DNA of 64,000 bases, from assembly GCA_003586115.2 (NCBI GenBank), contig QVOM02000042.1, positions 39,584,204 through 39,648,203 on the forward strand, read 5' to 3'. A model generated the notes under the pieces. It did not search any database. It was not told the origin of the DNA and saw only the letters and a program-made list of their open reading frames with translations. A program made the translations under genes and the position numbers. Shown here piece after piece: positions 10,861 through 22,680 of the stretch (position 1 is its first letter; every line of letters starts with the position of its first letter). Source of the DNA: Salvator merianae. Its lineage: Eukaryota > Chordata > Lepidosauria > Squamata > Teiidae.

Positions 10861-11485
10861 AGGTAGAGCAGTTGGGCAGATCTTCATCAGATTAAAACTT
10901 TGCTTGCTGTAAACAACAACTCGCCATTCAACCTCACCAGTTTCTAGTCCCATGCCTCTAAACTACATTAATTTAAGGCCATATTTTCCATTATGTTTAG
11001 GGCCATATCTTCCATTACATGGCAAAGACACCCTTCTTGAACCCCCAGGGTGGTGTGTCTCAAATTCTCCTTCTGCTGAAGCATCTGAAAGATGACTGGG
11101 CCTGGGAAAGGTGTCTTAAGTTCAGGGCACGAGCAACACCACTGAAATTGCTACCCTTGTGCCCTAATTCCTTCCATATCTCATTGTGTTCTGTGCATGC
11201 ACAGCAAGATGTCTGAAGGGGTTGCCTGTGCTTATGTATTGATGGTGCTGCGTGAGGCACCAGTGATCATCAACACTCCCTGTCCAGCAGCAGAAAAAGA
11301 ACTCCAGTCACATCAGCCAGGGCACAGACTCACCCCATCCAGTTTACTGGCATGAAAGCAGACAACAGCCTGAGTATTTGCCTAGCATTGCCTACAGTAA
11401 TCAGGTAAACAGAAGTTGTTTTGAAAAAAATACTCCTTAGTTTTGATTCACATATTTGTGATTAGAAAATGAGAGCTGTCACCAT
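10861..11485. other. Unassigned sequence
   Basis: Nothing recognised. Short frames overlap on both strands at 11019-11260 without features of a real exon. Confidence 0.4.
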
Positions 11486-11888
11486 GGGCCTGTTCACACT
11501 TGCCAGCCTGGTATGGTATAGTAATACCATATCAGGCCAGTGAGGATGAGGCGCATACTGGAAAAGTTTCATGCTGGGCCAGCAGCACTTGAAGTGCAGA
11601 TGGCCAGACCAGGCCAGGCCAGATTACCATGGCAATGTCTGCAGCAACATCCAGCGCATGCCCAGATGTTGCCATGGTAATGTGGATCTGCCATGCCACT
11701 CAGCACACCACATCTGGAAGAGGGTGTGGACACTGCTGACTGGGAATGATCTAGTCACACCTGGTCAAGCAGTCCACTGCTGGATGGCTCCAGGATACCC
11801 TGTTGCGACTTCTGGAGAGTTGCCACTTTTCCCTGATGCAGGTGCACTTACCCAGTGAACAGACTAAGAGGTAAGTGCAAACAGATCC
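11486..11888. mobile_element. MITE, GGGCC-terminus family B (403 bp)
   Basis: Left end GGGCCTGTTCACACTTGCC and right end GTAAGTGCAAACAGATCC are flanked by CAT on both sides (11483-11485 and 11889-11891). The inner stem GGTATGGTATAGTAATACCAT recalls the ATGGTATTGTAATACCAT stem near 42066-42083, linking two otherwise different copies. Confidence 0.75.
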
Positions 11889-11891
11889 CAT

Positions 11892-13029
11892 GACTACGCA
11901 CTTCCCTTCACTGCCTCTCCCAGCTTTCCTACTAATTTTCATCTTTCATTCCCCTTTCTGCTGACAATTTTCTCCACTCTGTATTTTTTTAAAAAAAAAA
12001 ATTAGCTCACTACTGAACCTCTCACCCTATCTCAGCTTTATGAAGTCCTTTCTTGCCATTCTACATTGCCTGTTTCTGCCCAGAGTTCTGTTATGATATA
12101 CAGTATATTTTCATAACTCAGGGTGTATTCAGAGAAGCTATTTCAGTCACCTTCTGGGTGAATTTGATCCTGGGGGCCCAAAATGTAAAATTAAAAAAAT
12201 CATCTTACCCCACCTCCGAGTCTGAAATTATGCACCCCTTCAATAGCCAGGAGAAAGCAACTCTCCAGTCACCTCATTACTGAGCAGGGAGCTCCTCCAC
12301 CAATCACAGCCTTGAATTGCTTGCTAGGAGAGGAAACCAATAAGACCCACAGGAGGAGGAACCCATCAGACAATCAGACAATCAGGGAGAGGCACCAGTT
12401 AGCTCTTTCTAGCAGCTAGAGTTTCCTTTTGAACTCAATAATTAAGCAGTTCCAACAATCCTGAAACTAAAAATATTAATCCTATCCTGTACGTAAAAAG
12501 CACATAGATCTCATATAAAAATGCAGAGTGGGGAGAGAGAGAGAGACTTGAGTTTCATTCTTTTCAAACTGATTTCATTTGCAATTGCAAACAAAAACCT
12601 GACAGTTAAGGAGTTGGAAACTGCTACAGGAAAGAGGAGGAGATTTCCTACCCAGTGGCCAATCAGTGAGCAGCACCCCTTGCAGTCATGGTAGGTTGTC
12701 TGTTGAAGCAAAGAGGCTGCACTTTGGGTGCAGTTTTAGCTGAATAAACAAATACATGTGTTTGGAAGACTTTTTTCTGTGTGCCTAGGAACAATTTGCT
12801 CATTTTATTCAGGTGGTTTTAAAAATCCCTAGTATGATCACATGTAATGAATGTACAAAGAATCAAGATTGGAAGGGATGAGCAACCACAGAAGTATGGG
12901 ACCTGTCCCTACATCAGAATACATCTTGGCTATACAAGGATGTGACTAGAGCAGTACAGACGCACTTGGCTAGCAAGCGTTCTTGACACTTGCTAGCAAC
13001 AAGTGTGAAAAGGCCCAAGGTCAGTCCGA
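11892..13029. other. Unassigned sequence
   Basis: Includes a run of T then A at about 11987-12002 and a short GA tract at 12533-12545. No gene or element with clear ends. Confidence 0.4.
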
Positions 13030-13310
13030 GCTCGAAGGCTTTCTGTATTTAAACCTTGTCTCAGAACGTGTTCATGTTCAGTAGCAAAAAAATTAAAAAA
13101 AACAAAGCTTCCCCAAAGCGCTTCAGAGAGAGTAGCATGTGTTGTTCATTTTCTCATCCCATTTCTAACCCACCTTGCCTAGCCTGGTGTGCTCATGAGT
13201 GGGGGAGGGGCAGACTGGCATGTGAACGTTCCCACCTGTGAACCGTCTGAGCCACCTCAGAGTGCCTTTTTTTTAATCCATAAATGCAACTTCATTCACA
13301 TCACAGTGAC
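13030..13310. mobile_element. Family D MITE, degenerate
   Basis: Shares the family D core AGTGGGGGAGGGGCAGACTGG near 13197 and TTCATTTTCTCATCCCATTTC, in the same orientation as 5487-5691. The termini have decayed and the limits are approximate. Confidence 0.5.
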
Positions 13311-13480
13311 TTTATTTTCATATTTGGGAGAGGGTTGGGGTAAAAAAAAAAAAAAAGTCAGGGTTTCTACCTTGACCTTCAATAACCAGCATTCTCTGTT
13401 ATTCCCTTCTGTAATTTTACTAGAATCAAAATGCACCAGCATAGTGGCTCAAGTGAGGACTTTCATTGGGAATCAGGCAC

Positions 13481-13625
13481 AGTTATTTATTTATTTATTT
13501 ATTTAAAATCCTTTTCATATAAAATTCTTGAGATAATTTACATAAAAACAGTATTAAAAAAAGTACAAAAAAACCAATTTAAAACAATGAGTAAGACAGA
13601 GGAAACTATTCACCCTTCAAAGGCC
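13481..13625 (-). mobile_element. LINE 3' tail, TAAA-type
   Basis: Starts with five TTTA units (a TAAA-repeat tail on the minus strand) followed by the AT-rich 3' end usual for L2/CR1-group LINEs in reptiles. No coding part remains, so the exact family is open. Confidence 0.45.
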
Positions 13626-13816
13626 TGAATGAGGTAATTATAGAGTTTCATGAATATCAGAGGGGGGAGAATTTCAGTGGGTTGTTACTACTACAGGGAA
13701 TTTGCAAGTTTCCTAAATGCTCGCATGTATACCAAGTCCAGTTCTCAGTCTAATAATTTTTAATATTTTTCTAATTTAAGCAGATTTAAAACTTAATTTA
13801 GGCTTGCAGTGAATTT

Positions 13817-13885
13817 ACACACACACACACACACACACACATATAGAAAATTATATATATATATTTAGCTAGATAGATAGATATA
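13817..13885. repeat. Compound (AC)n(TA)n(GATA)n microsatellite
   Basis: (AC) units at about 13817-13840, TA units at about 13852-13864, then TAGA/GATA units to about 13884. Confidence 0.9.
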
Positions 13886-13899
13886 ATTTTCCATTATAC

Positions 13900-15730
13900 T
13901 AAAAATTAGTAAAAAAAAAAAAAGAAAAAGAATGCACATGTTTCTAACTAAGATTTTCTTACCTTTGTGTATGCTCAAATGCTGCACATTTACTTCCTGA
14001 AGCAGACTCATACATCCTGCTTGCCATGTACAGGATTTTAAAATTGCTTTCACTCTGTAGATGCCATTATCCATTCAATCAGAATGAAAATACCTGGAAT
14101 TCTTTATCAACTTCATCTTTAAAAGGAACTACACGTGTCCTGTAAGGCATCTTATATAGTGTTGCTGCTACTTGTTCATTAATTTTGCCTTGCATCCCAG
14201 CTGCTCCATCTAGTTTCACTAGGTCCCAGTCAAACTGAGTGAAAACACAATCAGAAATAGGAGTGCATTGAAACTTATGTTATGATGCATTGCAAGACAA
14301 TATAATACTCCAATGTGTATGGCATATTCCCAGATGCACTTTGTCTGCGTACATGCACAGGAAAAGTACACTATGTGCTACAAGAACTTGAAATAAAATA
14401 GATTTTTTTTCCCTGTCACTAATCAGACAAGTGCATAAGCATCCAGATTTGATCTGTTCATTCTCACACATAATGTGCAATTCCTTATTTGCAGCTTATG
14501 TGTTTTGTGCTGAAGACAATCATGTAAAAATAATGTACACATAGTGATCATTCTTGTGCAAAGGAAGCCACTCCCAATTCAGACTCATGGTTAAAGAAAA
14601 GTTATGTTTTCAAGCTGATTGCAGAAATACCGCACCTTAAAATGATTTTATTTTTCCACTGCAGGAGATGCTGAATTTCTGGTGCCTAAGCCTAGAAACT
14701 GTTTTTTATTCTTTAGGTGATCTTACAACATTGAAGAGTTGGCTTCTGCATATGTAGTAGAAAAGTGTCCATAACCAGGACATAGAACTGCACATTACTA
14801 TTTAGGAAATGACTTTAGAGCATATACAGTAGGCAACTGCTTATTTTTCAAGTGATAATCTGATCATTTACTTCAATGTCAAGTACAGTGACATGAACTT
14901 GATCACCAGCATTTTGTACAAAAGATCCTCCAATTCTAAGAAATAATCTACGAAAAAATACAAAAGGGGCAGAATGGCTGGCATCTATTCATTCCTAATT
15001 CATCTGAAGGCTGTTTGTCAATCTAAAATCCAGAAGATTTGAGGGAAGCAAAGTGTCTTGCAAACTCCTAAACTACTTTGCTTTTCAAATCCATCACCTG
15101 AGGTGTTCTGAACTGTTGATATGGACAAAATAGATTCTTCAGTGAATTTTCATCATTCATCTTTTCCATAACTCTACACAAGCCACCAAACTCCAATCTT
15201 TTGTTTCTTTTCCTTTTCTTTTTAATTGTAGTTCTTGCACCATGTGCTAATTTCCAGGAAGTCATGAATAAATTGAAATCATAGACTCTGCAAACAATCC
15301 TGTAAGTCAATAAATCAATAATTCTTTTGAGGACAATCACAATAAATCATGCCATTAAAACTACAAGTGTATCCTTTGAAACTGCACAGCTAAATTGTTC
15401 AAGCTTTTTTCCAGTGAATGACTATCCAAAAGAATATATGAATGTATATGAATGTCTCTGTGTGGGGCAATTACAAAAAAAAATTTGTAAGCAAATCAGT
15501 TCAATTGGTCAGGCAGACAGTTTGAAAAGGAAATGGCCCACTTTGGGCAATGCATCACAGATTTATGGCTATATTAGTTCCTCAGAGTACAGCATACATT
15601 TTCTTTCATACTACAGCGTCTATCATCTCATATGTTCAGGATTGAGTAACTAGACCAGCACACAAAGAGTTCTGTTTTGTTACTGAAAACAACACATTTT
15701 GAAAGAGATAACAGGCTCACATACTTGCAT
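13900..15730. other. Repeat-poor AT-rich stretch
   Basis: About 1.8 kb in which I recognise no mobile element, gene or RNA. Open frames at 15068-15340 (minus) and 15327-15653 (plus) lack any recognisable domain. The sequence could hold distal regulatory elements, which only conservation would show. Confidence 0.45.
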
Positions 15731-15734
15731 CTAG

Positions 15735-15950
15735 AACTGTGATCAGACACACAGACACAAAAGCACCTCTAAAGTGACTCAGAGACAGCTTCAAGGTGGG
15801 ATTGTTCACACACCAGTCTGCCCCTCCCCCTTCTTATAAACATTCTATGCTAGAAAAGGTGGATTAGAGAAGATTTGGGAACATGAGTGCCACACAGTGT
15901 CTCTATGAGGCATCTCCAAGTCACCCCTTTTGTTATGTCTGAACACAGCC
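15735..15950. mobile_element. Family D MITE, inverse orientation (216 bp)
   Basis: Left AACTGTGATCAGACACACAG and right TTGTTATGTCTGAACACAGCC form the terminal inverted repeats. The core CCAGTCTGCCCCTCCCCC is the reverse complement of the block in the copy at 5487-5691. Confidence 0.7.
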
Positions 15951-16730
15951 TTTAACTCTGGAAACTGGCAAGGAGTAAAATGATCTTACTGAGGATGTTT
16001 CAATTATCAGCAACATTTTTTGGCAACATTACTAGAATTTTTTAGCATGGACAGGATTGGCCGGTAGAGACTTTACATTTTATTTACAAACTTAGGGTAC
16101 AACTGAAGACTAAAATTTTAACCTAGTGTCCTCTCTTGGGAATGCAAATTGTAAACTTTCTTTCTCACTTTCCTCTTGCTTCTCACTCCACATTTCTCCA
16201 TTCTTCTCTAGGCTCTGCAAGTTTTTTATGCAAGTTTTAATTATGAGCTCTTGCCCTCTTTTTAGACCTCCCAGTGTGTTCTTGTATAGTGCCGTAAGCT
16301 TGTTCTAGTCCTTTGTCATTTTTTCATGCACCTTCTTTTATCAATTTACTGTAGAAAAACAGCTAAGTTGATCTTGTTATCTGTTGTGTAGCATTCTGTT
16401 ATTGTACTCTGTTTTATCTGTTATCTTGTTGTTGGCATTACTTTGTCTGCATTACTTGTATTCCTTGTCTGTTCTTTAAACAAATTGAATTTTAAATTAA
16501 TGTATGGTTTAGTTCTATCACAGGTTTATGTCAGATAGAGACCAAGAGCTGCTTCTGCTGCTGTGTCTTTCCCCTCCTATGTGGAATGTAGAGACAGATT
16601 GGCAATTGGCCACTCCTGTGTTCCACCGTTGAGAGTGCACCACTTAGCATGATCTTAGGGCCGCTGGACACATGTGGCAGCAGTGTTTACATGCCACCAC
16701 CAATTTCCAGGTCAACTTCTGACTGCCTTT
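15951..16730. other. Unassigned sequence
   Basis: A T-rich segment with TCTG-type words at about 16320-16490, possibly a decayed LINE tail. No support for a gene. Confidence 0.35.
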
Positions 16731-17188
16731 GGGTCTGTTCACACCTTCCACCCTGGAATGTTTGAATTCTATCATTCTAAGGTGGAACAGAGCCAGCGGT
16801 GTGGTGGCCACTCTCACTGTGAGGGCTGTAACAACCCCGTACTGGGCTTCCAGCACTTGCAATGCAGATGCTGGCCTGACCGCCATGATAGCAGGTTCAG
16901 AAATGTCCAACCATTGCCATGCTGATTGGGGACATAGTGCGCAACCACTCAGCTTCATCTACACCATGGGCTCACACCATGTGTATGTGGAATTAGGTGT
17001 GAACATTGCTGATCGGTGGCAGTCCAGCTGCTCCTTGTCAAGCTGTGGATTGTGTTTTAGCTGTCCACACCTAATAGTGTTTGGGTGTGTCTGCAGATGC
17101 TCCTGGATGCTGGGGCCACTGCAGAGTGCAGAAGCACTGTGTTAGTAAACATGCAGATGCTCACTAGCATGTCAGTGTGAACAGGCCC
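16731..17188. mobile_element. MITE, GGGCC-terminus family B (458 bp)
   Basis: GGGTCTGTTCACACCTTCC at the left and GTCAGTGTGAACAGGCCC at the right. It has the same length as the copy at 761-1218 but the two differ internally. The target duplication is not readable. Confidence 0.7.
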
Positions 17189-17354
17189 AGAATGTAAAAC
17201 AATTGTTTAACAGGGTGAATTTCATTTATCTGGGCATATTTATAAGCTTCCAAATAGATATGCAACCAACAATGAACAGGTGAAGGACTGCATGATTAAA
17301 TGGAAGAAAGATCACAAATTCTCTATTCTAGTGTCACAAGGGGGGGGGGAATCT

Positions 17355-17814
17355 GGGCCTTTCTGTACTTACCTCAGCCCAGTTCTGTGCAAAGAATTCC
17401 AGTTGAGTCAAGAGCAATGTAGGTTGGGGTCATTCATATTTTGCACGGTAGAACATCCCCATTCTGTTCCAGCAGCATGCAAAATGCAAATGGCTGGAAT
17501 AGATCACCACTGCAGAGTCTGAGTATCAGGTTTGTACTTTGCAGGGTGATCCAGAAACTGCAAATGACTATGCATGTGTAGTCATGCAGTCCACACCCCC
17601 TCGCTACACATTTACTCAGAAGAGTTGTGAAGACTCCATTCCTGGGTTGTTCCTCAGGCTTCAGGTAAGCCTGTGAACAACTAAGTTGTCCACAGCAGCA
17701 ACAACCTGTGAAGGGCTCAGACAGCCTCAAAACAGCTGTGGCGGTGTCCAGGTGGGGATGCAGAATACCAGCAGATGGCATGGTGTGTTCTTGCAGGTGA
17801 GTGTGAAAAGGTCC
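17355..17814. mobile_element. MITE, GGGCC-terminus family B (about 460 bp)
   Basis: Left GGGCCTTTCTGTACTTACC and right GGTGAGTGTGAAAAGGTCC. The inner arms include CCATTCTGTTCCAGCAGC. It abuts the family C element that starts at 17811, and the shared GGTCC makes the boundary ambiguous. Confidence 0.6.
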
Positions 17815-18255
17815 TTGTCTGATCTGAACCAATGGATCTAGACCAGACAGACCACTGGTTTGGACCACAGCAAGACGTGATCTGGATCAGTGTCATCTGC
17901 ACAGTGGTGTTGATCCAGACCACTCCCTACACTGGCCCTGAAGCTCACACAAGCTTCAGGGCTGGGCTCTGAGCAGTCTGAACAGCCAGGAATGAAACCC
18001 ATTCTGGTGACATGCTTTGGTGTGACACTGAAATGGGTCCCCCAGTAATCCAGAAAAAAGAAGCACACATTCTGGATACCTTTGTGATGTGGACTGAGCC
18101 AAGCTAGTATGCCAATAGTCCTCAATACCAAGAACTGCCTATGCAGATGGAGGATACCAACAGTTGGGGGGGGGGGCTCCCATATTTCACTAACATGTGG
18201 AAGTGAGACCTTTAGTGCTCGTGCTGGTAAGGAAGCCCAGAAAAGTGCAGAAAGG
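17811..18255. mobile_element. Family C MITE
   Basis: Aligns in order with 28298-28790: CCAATGGATCTAGACCAGA, CACTGGCCCTGAAGCTCAC, ACTGAAATGGGTCCCC and a final GTGCAGAAAGG. The right terminus is eroded. Non-coding. Confidence 0.6.
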
Positions 18256-19031
18256 CAGGTAATGTATTAACTATGGAAAATAGGTATATCATACTATTGA
18301 TATGAAACTACTATTCTTATAGCAAAAAAATGAACTCTGCTTATGCCAAACTTAGCTGAAAATGTAATAAGTCTATTGGTATCCTTTCATTTACAGTGGG
18401 AAGATGCAGGAGATTTTGAATACTGCCTAGATTATCAGCCTGTATTTTCCATAGTTAAACTTTGTATAATACATATTCCTAATAAACTGAAAGATTTTAC
18501 TTCTTTTATGCTTTTTGCAGCAAGGATCAGAAACACGCAAAAATGAAAAACGCCACTCATACCTCGATTGGAAGATTGGTTTATCAAAGCTATGGGAATA
18601 GGCTTCCTTCTCCAAATGAAAACTAAGATTGATATCAAAAGACTTGGAAATCTTTTATTGACTTTAATTTAAGTCAGATTTCTGGCAGTAACTCTTCTTC
18701 CACTCATGTATAAATTATAATTTCTTAGTCGGTTAGCAGATCTGTTGAACTTCTGTCTCATGTTCTTATATTTGTCTTTATATTTATCTTCTTGTAATGA
18801 TCAGTATCTTTTGATTACATACTCTCCCATTTTGAAATGAATAATTCTTTTTTTAAAAAAAGTAGGAGAGGCACAAAGGGGATCTGCTTAGGTGAATGAA
18901 GCTATCAGAGATGCCTAAAATGCACTTTCCTCTTAACAGTAGCGTTCACCAACATGTCCTAGTTCCAGAATCATTGGGGGTGGGTCACTAGCTGAGACAC
19001 AGGACATACAAAAAATATGACATGAAACATA
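18256..19031. other. Unassigned AT-rich sequence
   Basis: No mobile-element ends or coding exon recognised. Overlapping 60-70 codon frames on both strands at 18343-18638 look accidental. Confidence 0.4.
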
Positions 19032-19219
19032 GGCTGCATCTACACAAGGGGGGAAAAAGTGGCTTGAAAGTGATTTTGTGGTGGTAGCATGCAAACACTA
19101 GTGTTCCCATCCCGACCCTAACCCACATTGAAATCTTTTAAAAGTGCACTTTCTGGCCTTTAATGTGTGCAGATGCTACCATTTCGAAGCCACTTTTCTT
19201 AACTGTGGGCACATGCAGC
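19032..19219. mobile_element. Family I MITE, copy 2 (188 bp)
   Basis: GGCTGCATCTACACAAGGGG at the left is mirrored by GTGGGCACATGCAGC at the right. AAGTGGCTTGAAAG and GAAGCCACTTTTC make an inner stem, and CTTTCTGGCCTTTAATGTG matches copy 1 at about 9894-9915. Confidence 0.65.
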
Positions 19220-19276
19220 AATAGTTGTGGATAGCACAGCTGGCAGCACACAAATTTGAGAATCTTTTGTACCTCA

Positions 19277-19411
19277 GGCTGTGATCGCATATAACAAAAA
19301 ATGCAGCTCAGAAGCACCTCAGAGACAATAGTATATGGTCCTCTTGTCCTCATCCTATCTCTAATGCATTTTTTTAGCACAGACTGTTTATAAGAGGGGG
19401 AGGGACAGATA
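19277..19411. mobile_element. Family D MITE, truncated by the foldback element
   Basis: GGCTGTGATCGCATATAAC is the family D terminus, and GAGGGGGAGGGACAGAT is its core block. The sequence then stops where the 820-bp foldback begins, and I could not find the rest on the far side. Confidence 0.5.
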
Positions 19412-20231
19412 GGGTGTTTTTGCCATATCCTGTTCTATCCTGTTTTATCCTGTTCTGATATGGAATGGACCCTGCAGCAAGGACACCGTCCACACTGCGG
19501 GGTCCTAGACAAAAATACCAGCAGGATACCAATATTTTCACTGCAAATGCTGGTGTCCTGCTCCTGGTCTTTGCCATGGCAGTGGCCAGGAAGTGTCCAG
19601 CCACTGCCATGGCAACCAGCAGCACTGCAGATCATGTAGGCATGCACAGGCATGATTGCACAATCATGAAGGTGTAGTTGACGGTGTGAATGCATTTTAC
19701 TGGGAGCAGGCTAGGTGCTCCCAGACAGGTTGTGGAGCACAATTTAGTACTCCACAGCTAGCCATAATTGGGAGCAGCTAGAGTCTGCTCCGGACTGCAC
19801 AGGCTGCTGTGCAATGTGGATGTTGTTGCCTGATGAGCATGCATGCAGCAGCCCATGCAATCAGGGCTAAGTTGTGCTTCACAACTTGACTGGGAGCAGC
19901 TAGCCTGTTCCTGGTAAAGTGTGTTCACACCTGTTTCTCGGTGCAAATTCACAGCCATATGGCACATGGTGTGCCACAGCTGTGTCTGCGCAATCGTGTA
20001 ATCATGCCTGCATGTGCCTGCATGATCTGCAGCACTGCTGGTCACCACAGCCAACCACTGTTAAGGTGAAGGTCTGGAGCAGGACACCGGCATTCACAGT
20101 ATGAATGTTGGCATCCTGCTGGTATTCCAGTCTAGGGCCCCGCAGTGCAGATGGTGTCCACACTGTAGGCCCCATTCTGTCTTAGAACAGGGTAGTTATC
20201 CTGTTCTAAGGAACCAAGTGCAAAACTGCCC
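19412..20231. mobile_element. Large foldback MITE (820 bp)
   Basis: Termini GGGTGTTTTTGCCATATCC and CCAAGTGCAAAACTGCCC. Nearly the full length is one imperfect inverted repeat: about 19440-19670 pairs with about 19990-20200. As a result, the plus strand near 20101 and the minus strand near 19560 translate to near-identical peptides (NVGILLVFQSRAPQC versus NIGILLVFLSRTPQC), a by-product of symmetry and not evidence of a gene. The centre (about 19690-19930) has a second set of GGAGCAGCTAG-type words. Target duplication is uncertain (ATA/AAA). Confidence 0.75.
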
Positions 20232-20249
20232 AAAGCTACTAGAAATATA

Positions 20250-20335
20250 CTGCCTTCAATTTTATCTTCACAAAAAAACTGTGAGACTAGTTAGGCTAAA
20301 GGAAGTAATGGACTACCCTGAGAGATTTCTCTTCT
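20250..20335 (+). mobile_element. L2/MIR-like fragment
   Basis: TTTATCTTCACAAAAAAACTG, then GACTAGTTAGGCTAAAGGAAG follows the TCCTCACAACAACCCTGTGAGGTAGG..GGCTGA pattern of the same ancient repeat type as 10640-10860. Confidence 0.4.
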
Positions 20336-20504
20336 TTATTTCCAGTTTTTATAACTTTCTCACAAATATTCAAGGCAGGTGTTTTCCAAATGTGCATGGA
20401 ACCAAAGGACAGAGGCAGCTATGTCTCCACTGGAGCACCCGCCCTGTGGTGCTGCCAGGAGTTACTCTGTTTCCATTTCACACAGTGTGGACCATCAGAG
20501 GTGT

Positions 20505-20795
20505 GGATGTTAATATATAAAGCCCTAATTGGTTTGGGCTTCAGTTAGCTGAAGGAGTGCCTTCTCCCATATAGACCTGCCCACATATTGAATTCATAAG
20601 GTGAGATCCTTCTTGTAGTTCCACCACTCTCGGAACACCCGTCACCCAGGCTGTTGATATTTAGCTTTCTCTGAGTGTTGTCCTACCAAGTAGGGGGAGT
20701 TATATTTTAATTATGTTTTAGGATTTATGGATTTTATCTTTTTATTGTTGTGCTGGGACCTTTGAGTGAAGGGCAGGATATAAAATAAACAACAA
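20505..20795 (+). mobile_element. LINE/L2 3' end
   Basis: ATAAAGCCCTAATTGG opens a decayed ORF2 tail (YKALIGL in translation), a PP..S.HPS-like stretch follows, and GAAGGGCAGGATATAAAATA closes it. The last is the usual end of L2-like LINEs in reptiles. Non-functional. Confidence 0.65.
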
Positions 20796-21149
20796 AATCA
20801 TGAATGTGATGCCTACTCTCCATGGATGTTTTTACACCCTCACCTCTCACCTCCTCAGGACAGTGGCAGGGGGTAAAAGAAGATGGCTGATGCAGTCAAA
20901 AATCAAGACATGGCAACTCCGTTGGCCCACCGAGGCCTCTGACAAGCAGAGGCATGGCCAGAATTCATTCTGAAGTATTGCTTTTTGTATGTTGGAAATC
21001 ATCATCTCTTTTATCTAAATCTTTGTAAACAAAATGCAAACATTTTCTACAGCAATAAAGCTTTCATGCAGTCAGAAAGCAGAACCAGCAGAGTTAGCTT
21101 CCAATAGATTTTAAAAGGGGGGGGGGATCATAGATGATTAATATATAGC

Positions 21150-21490
21150 AAATAATGAATGCTTTCTTCTAATGTCCTGCCTCTGTGAAAATCAATGTTG
21201 ACAAGGTCATTTCCACTCTGCCTTTATTACATCAGTAGTTACACATTTTACAACCATTAGGGGCTTCCTATAATAAAACTTCCATATGCTTCTAATTAAA
21301 AATGTGTGTATGTATGTCTTCACGTGTGTGCTTTTCCTAAAGGAATTTGAAATGTAGATTTAAAAAGAGTCTAACTCATCTTATGTGCAAAAAATGAAGC
21401 CATGATTTTTCAATGTTTTTTATGAAATCAGGCATTTAATCTGATCAACTAAAATCAGCATTAAGTATTGTTTTGCTGTTCCCTAAAATT
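21150..21490. other. Candidate conserved non-coding segment
   Basis: Complex, repeat-free A/T-rich sequence with TAAT-core words (GCTTCTAATTAAAAATG) of the kind homeodomain proteins bind. No coding frame. The call rests on absence of repeats and texture only. Confidence 0.3.
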
Positions 21491-22051
21491 TAGAAACTAT
21501 ATCTCCAGCTGGGCAGAACTTGCAACTAACAATGGCACCTTGGCAGAATGAAAAAAACAACAACCCTGGATAAATTAAAAAGCAATGTGTTTTATATGTA
21601 TCTACAGTGTAGTCTGCTGCATAGGGCTTGAGAGTGAGAAGGGGGAAAGCTTCAAATGGAAACACCCCCTTGATTGTTGGACTGAAGGTAAAAACAAACC
21701 AAAGCAGGACTTTGACTCAAAGCTTTGCTCCTCTCTCACTGCCTACAAAAGTTTTTCTTTTGCCACCCTTTTGTACCAGGTCCTGCTGAGGTTATTGCTA
21801 GCAACTGGAGGCTTACCTTTTCTGAGCACAGGATCTTACATATAGGCTGCATGCACATGGATGCCTCAGCAGCTCTAGGCAACCAAGGACCAGGGCACCC
21901 AAACACATCTTCCTCCTACTAGCCCCCACTCCACCCCCCAACTGATTTCCCTTTGAACTAATCTTGGAGTGCTTCAGTTGGTAGAGTTTATCTCCCTCTC
22001 TATGCAAATGGGTGAGGATATGACTCAATGGGTAAGGACCCTCAATCAATC

Positions 22052-22110
22052 GGCCTTTTCGCACTTTCCACCTTAGGATGGAATAATTATAACCCAACTG
22101 CTCCCATTAC
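22052..22110. mobile_element. GGGCC-terminus MITE fragment
   Basis: GGCCTTTTCGCACTTTCCACC followed by TTAGGATGGAATAATTATAA matches the left end of the copy at 24380. No right end was found. Confidence 0.5.
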
Positions 22111-22577
22111 AACTGTGGGACTACAGATTCTAAGAAGGTCTCAAATGCAGGTTATATGCTCAGTGTAACATGCTGCATTCAAGGCCTTCCTAGAACAAGA
22201 AGCCATGGCACCCATATGAGTCACATAATATGCTGAGATAGGTAGTCCCAGCACAAGAAGGTTAGTGCCTAGGCAACAAGTTATGGCCTGATTAGGGAGG
22301 CAGCAGTAAAGCCTTGCAGATTGGTGCAAGGTGAGAGCTAGCCAGCAGTGTGTAGCAGCAGTGGAAGATGCAGATGCACACGCTTAAAAAGTCTACCCTG
22401 CCCCTCCTCAAGTATGGTAAGCCAAGCTGGGGCTGCAACTGAACAGGCTTAGTTCGATGCACATACCTATTCCTAACAAACTGCTAGAGTAGGATTCCCC
22501 ACTCTGAGGTCTCCCCTTTTTAGTGGAGGAGGATGAGAAGTGGCTAAATGCTCATTTCATGTTGCTTCGTTTTAAGC

Positions 22578-22680
22578 GTTGGGATGTGCCCAAATTTTGA
22601 AAGACATTTGAATTCGGTTGAATTTTGTGAAAGTTCAAATTTTGAAAGTGTGGAAGTTTTGTCCATTCATATTTTAATAA
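22578..22680. mobile_element. hAT-like MITE fragment
   Basis: GGGATGTGCCCAAATTTTG with AATTCGGTTGAATT words. It resembles the left end of the TAGAGATGTGC family, without a right terminus. Confidence 0.4.

Noticed and set aside
19374..20520. Matching peptides on opposite strands suggesting a duplicated gene pair
   Set aside because: Explained by the long inverted repeat of the foldback element.
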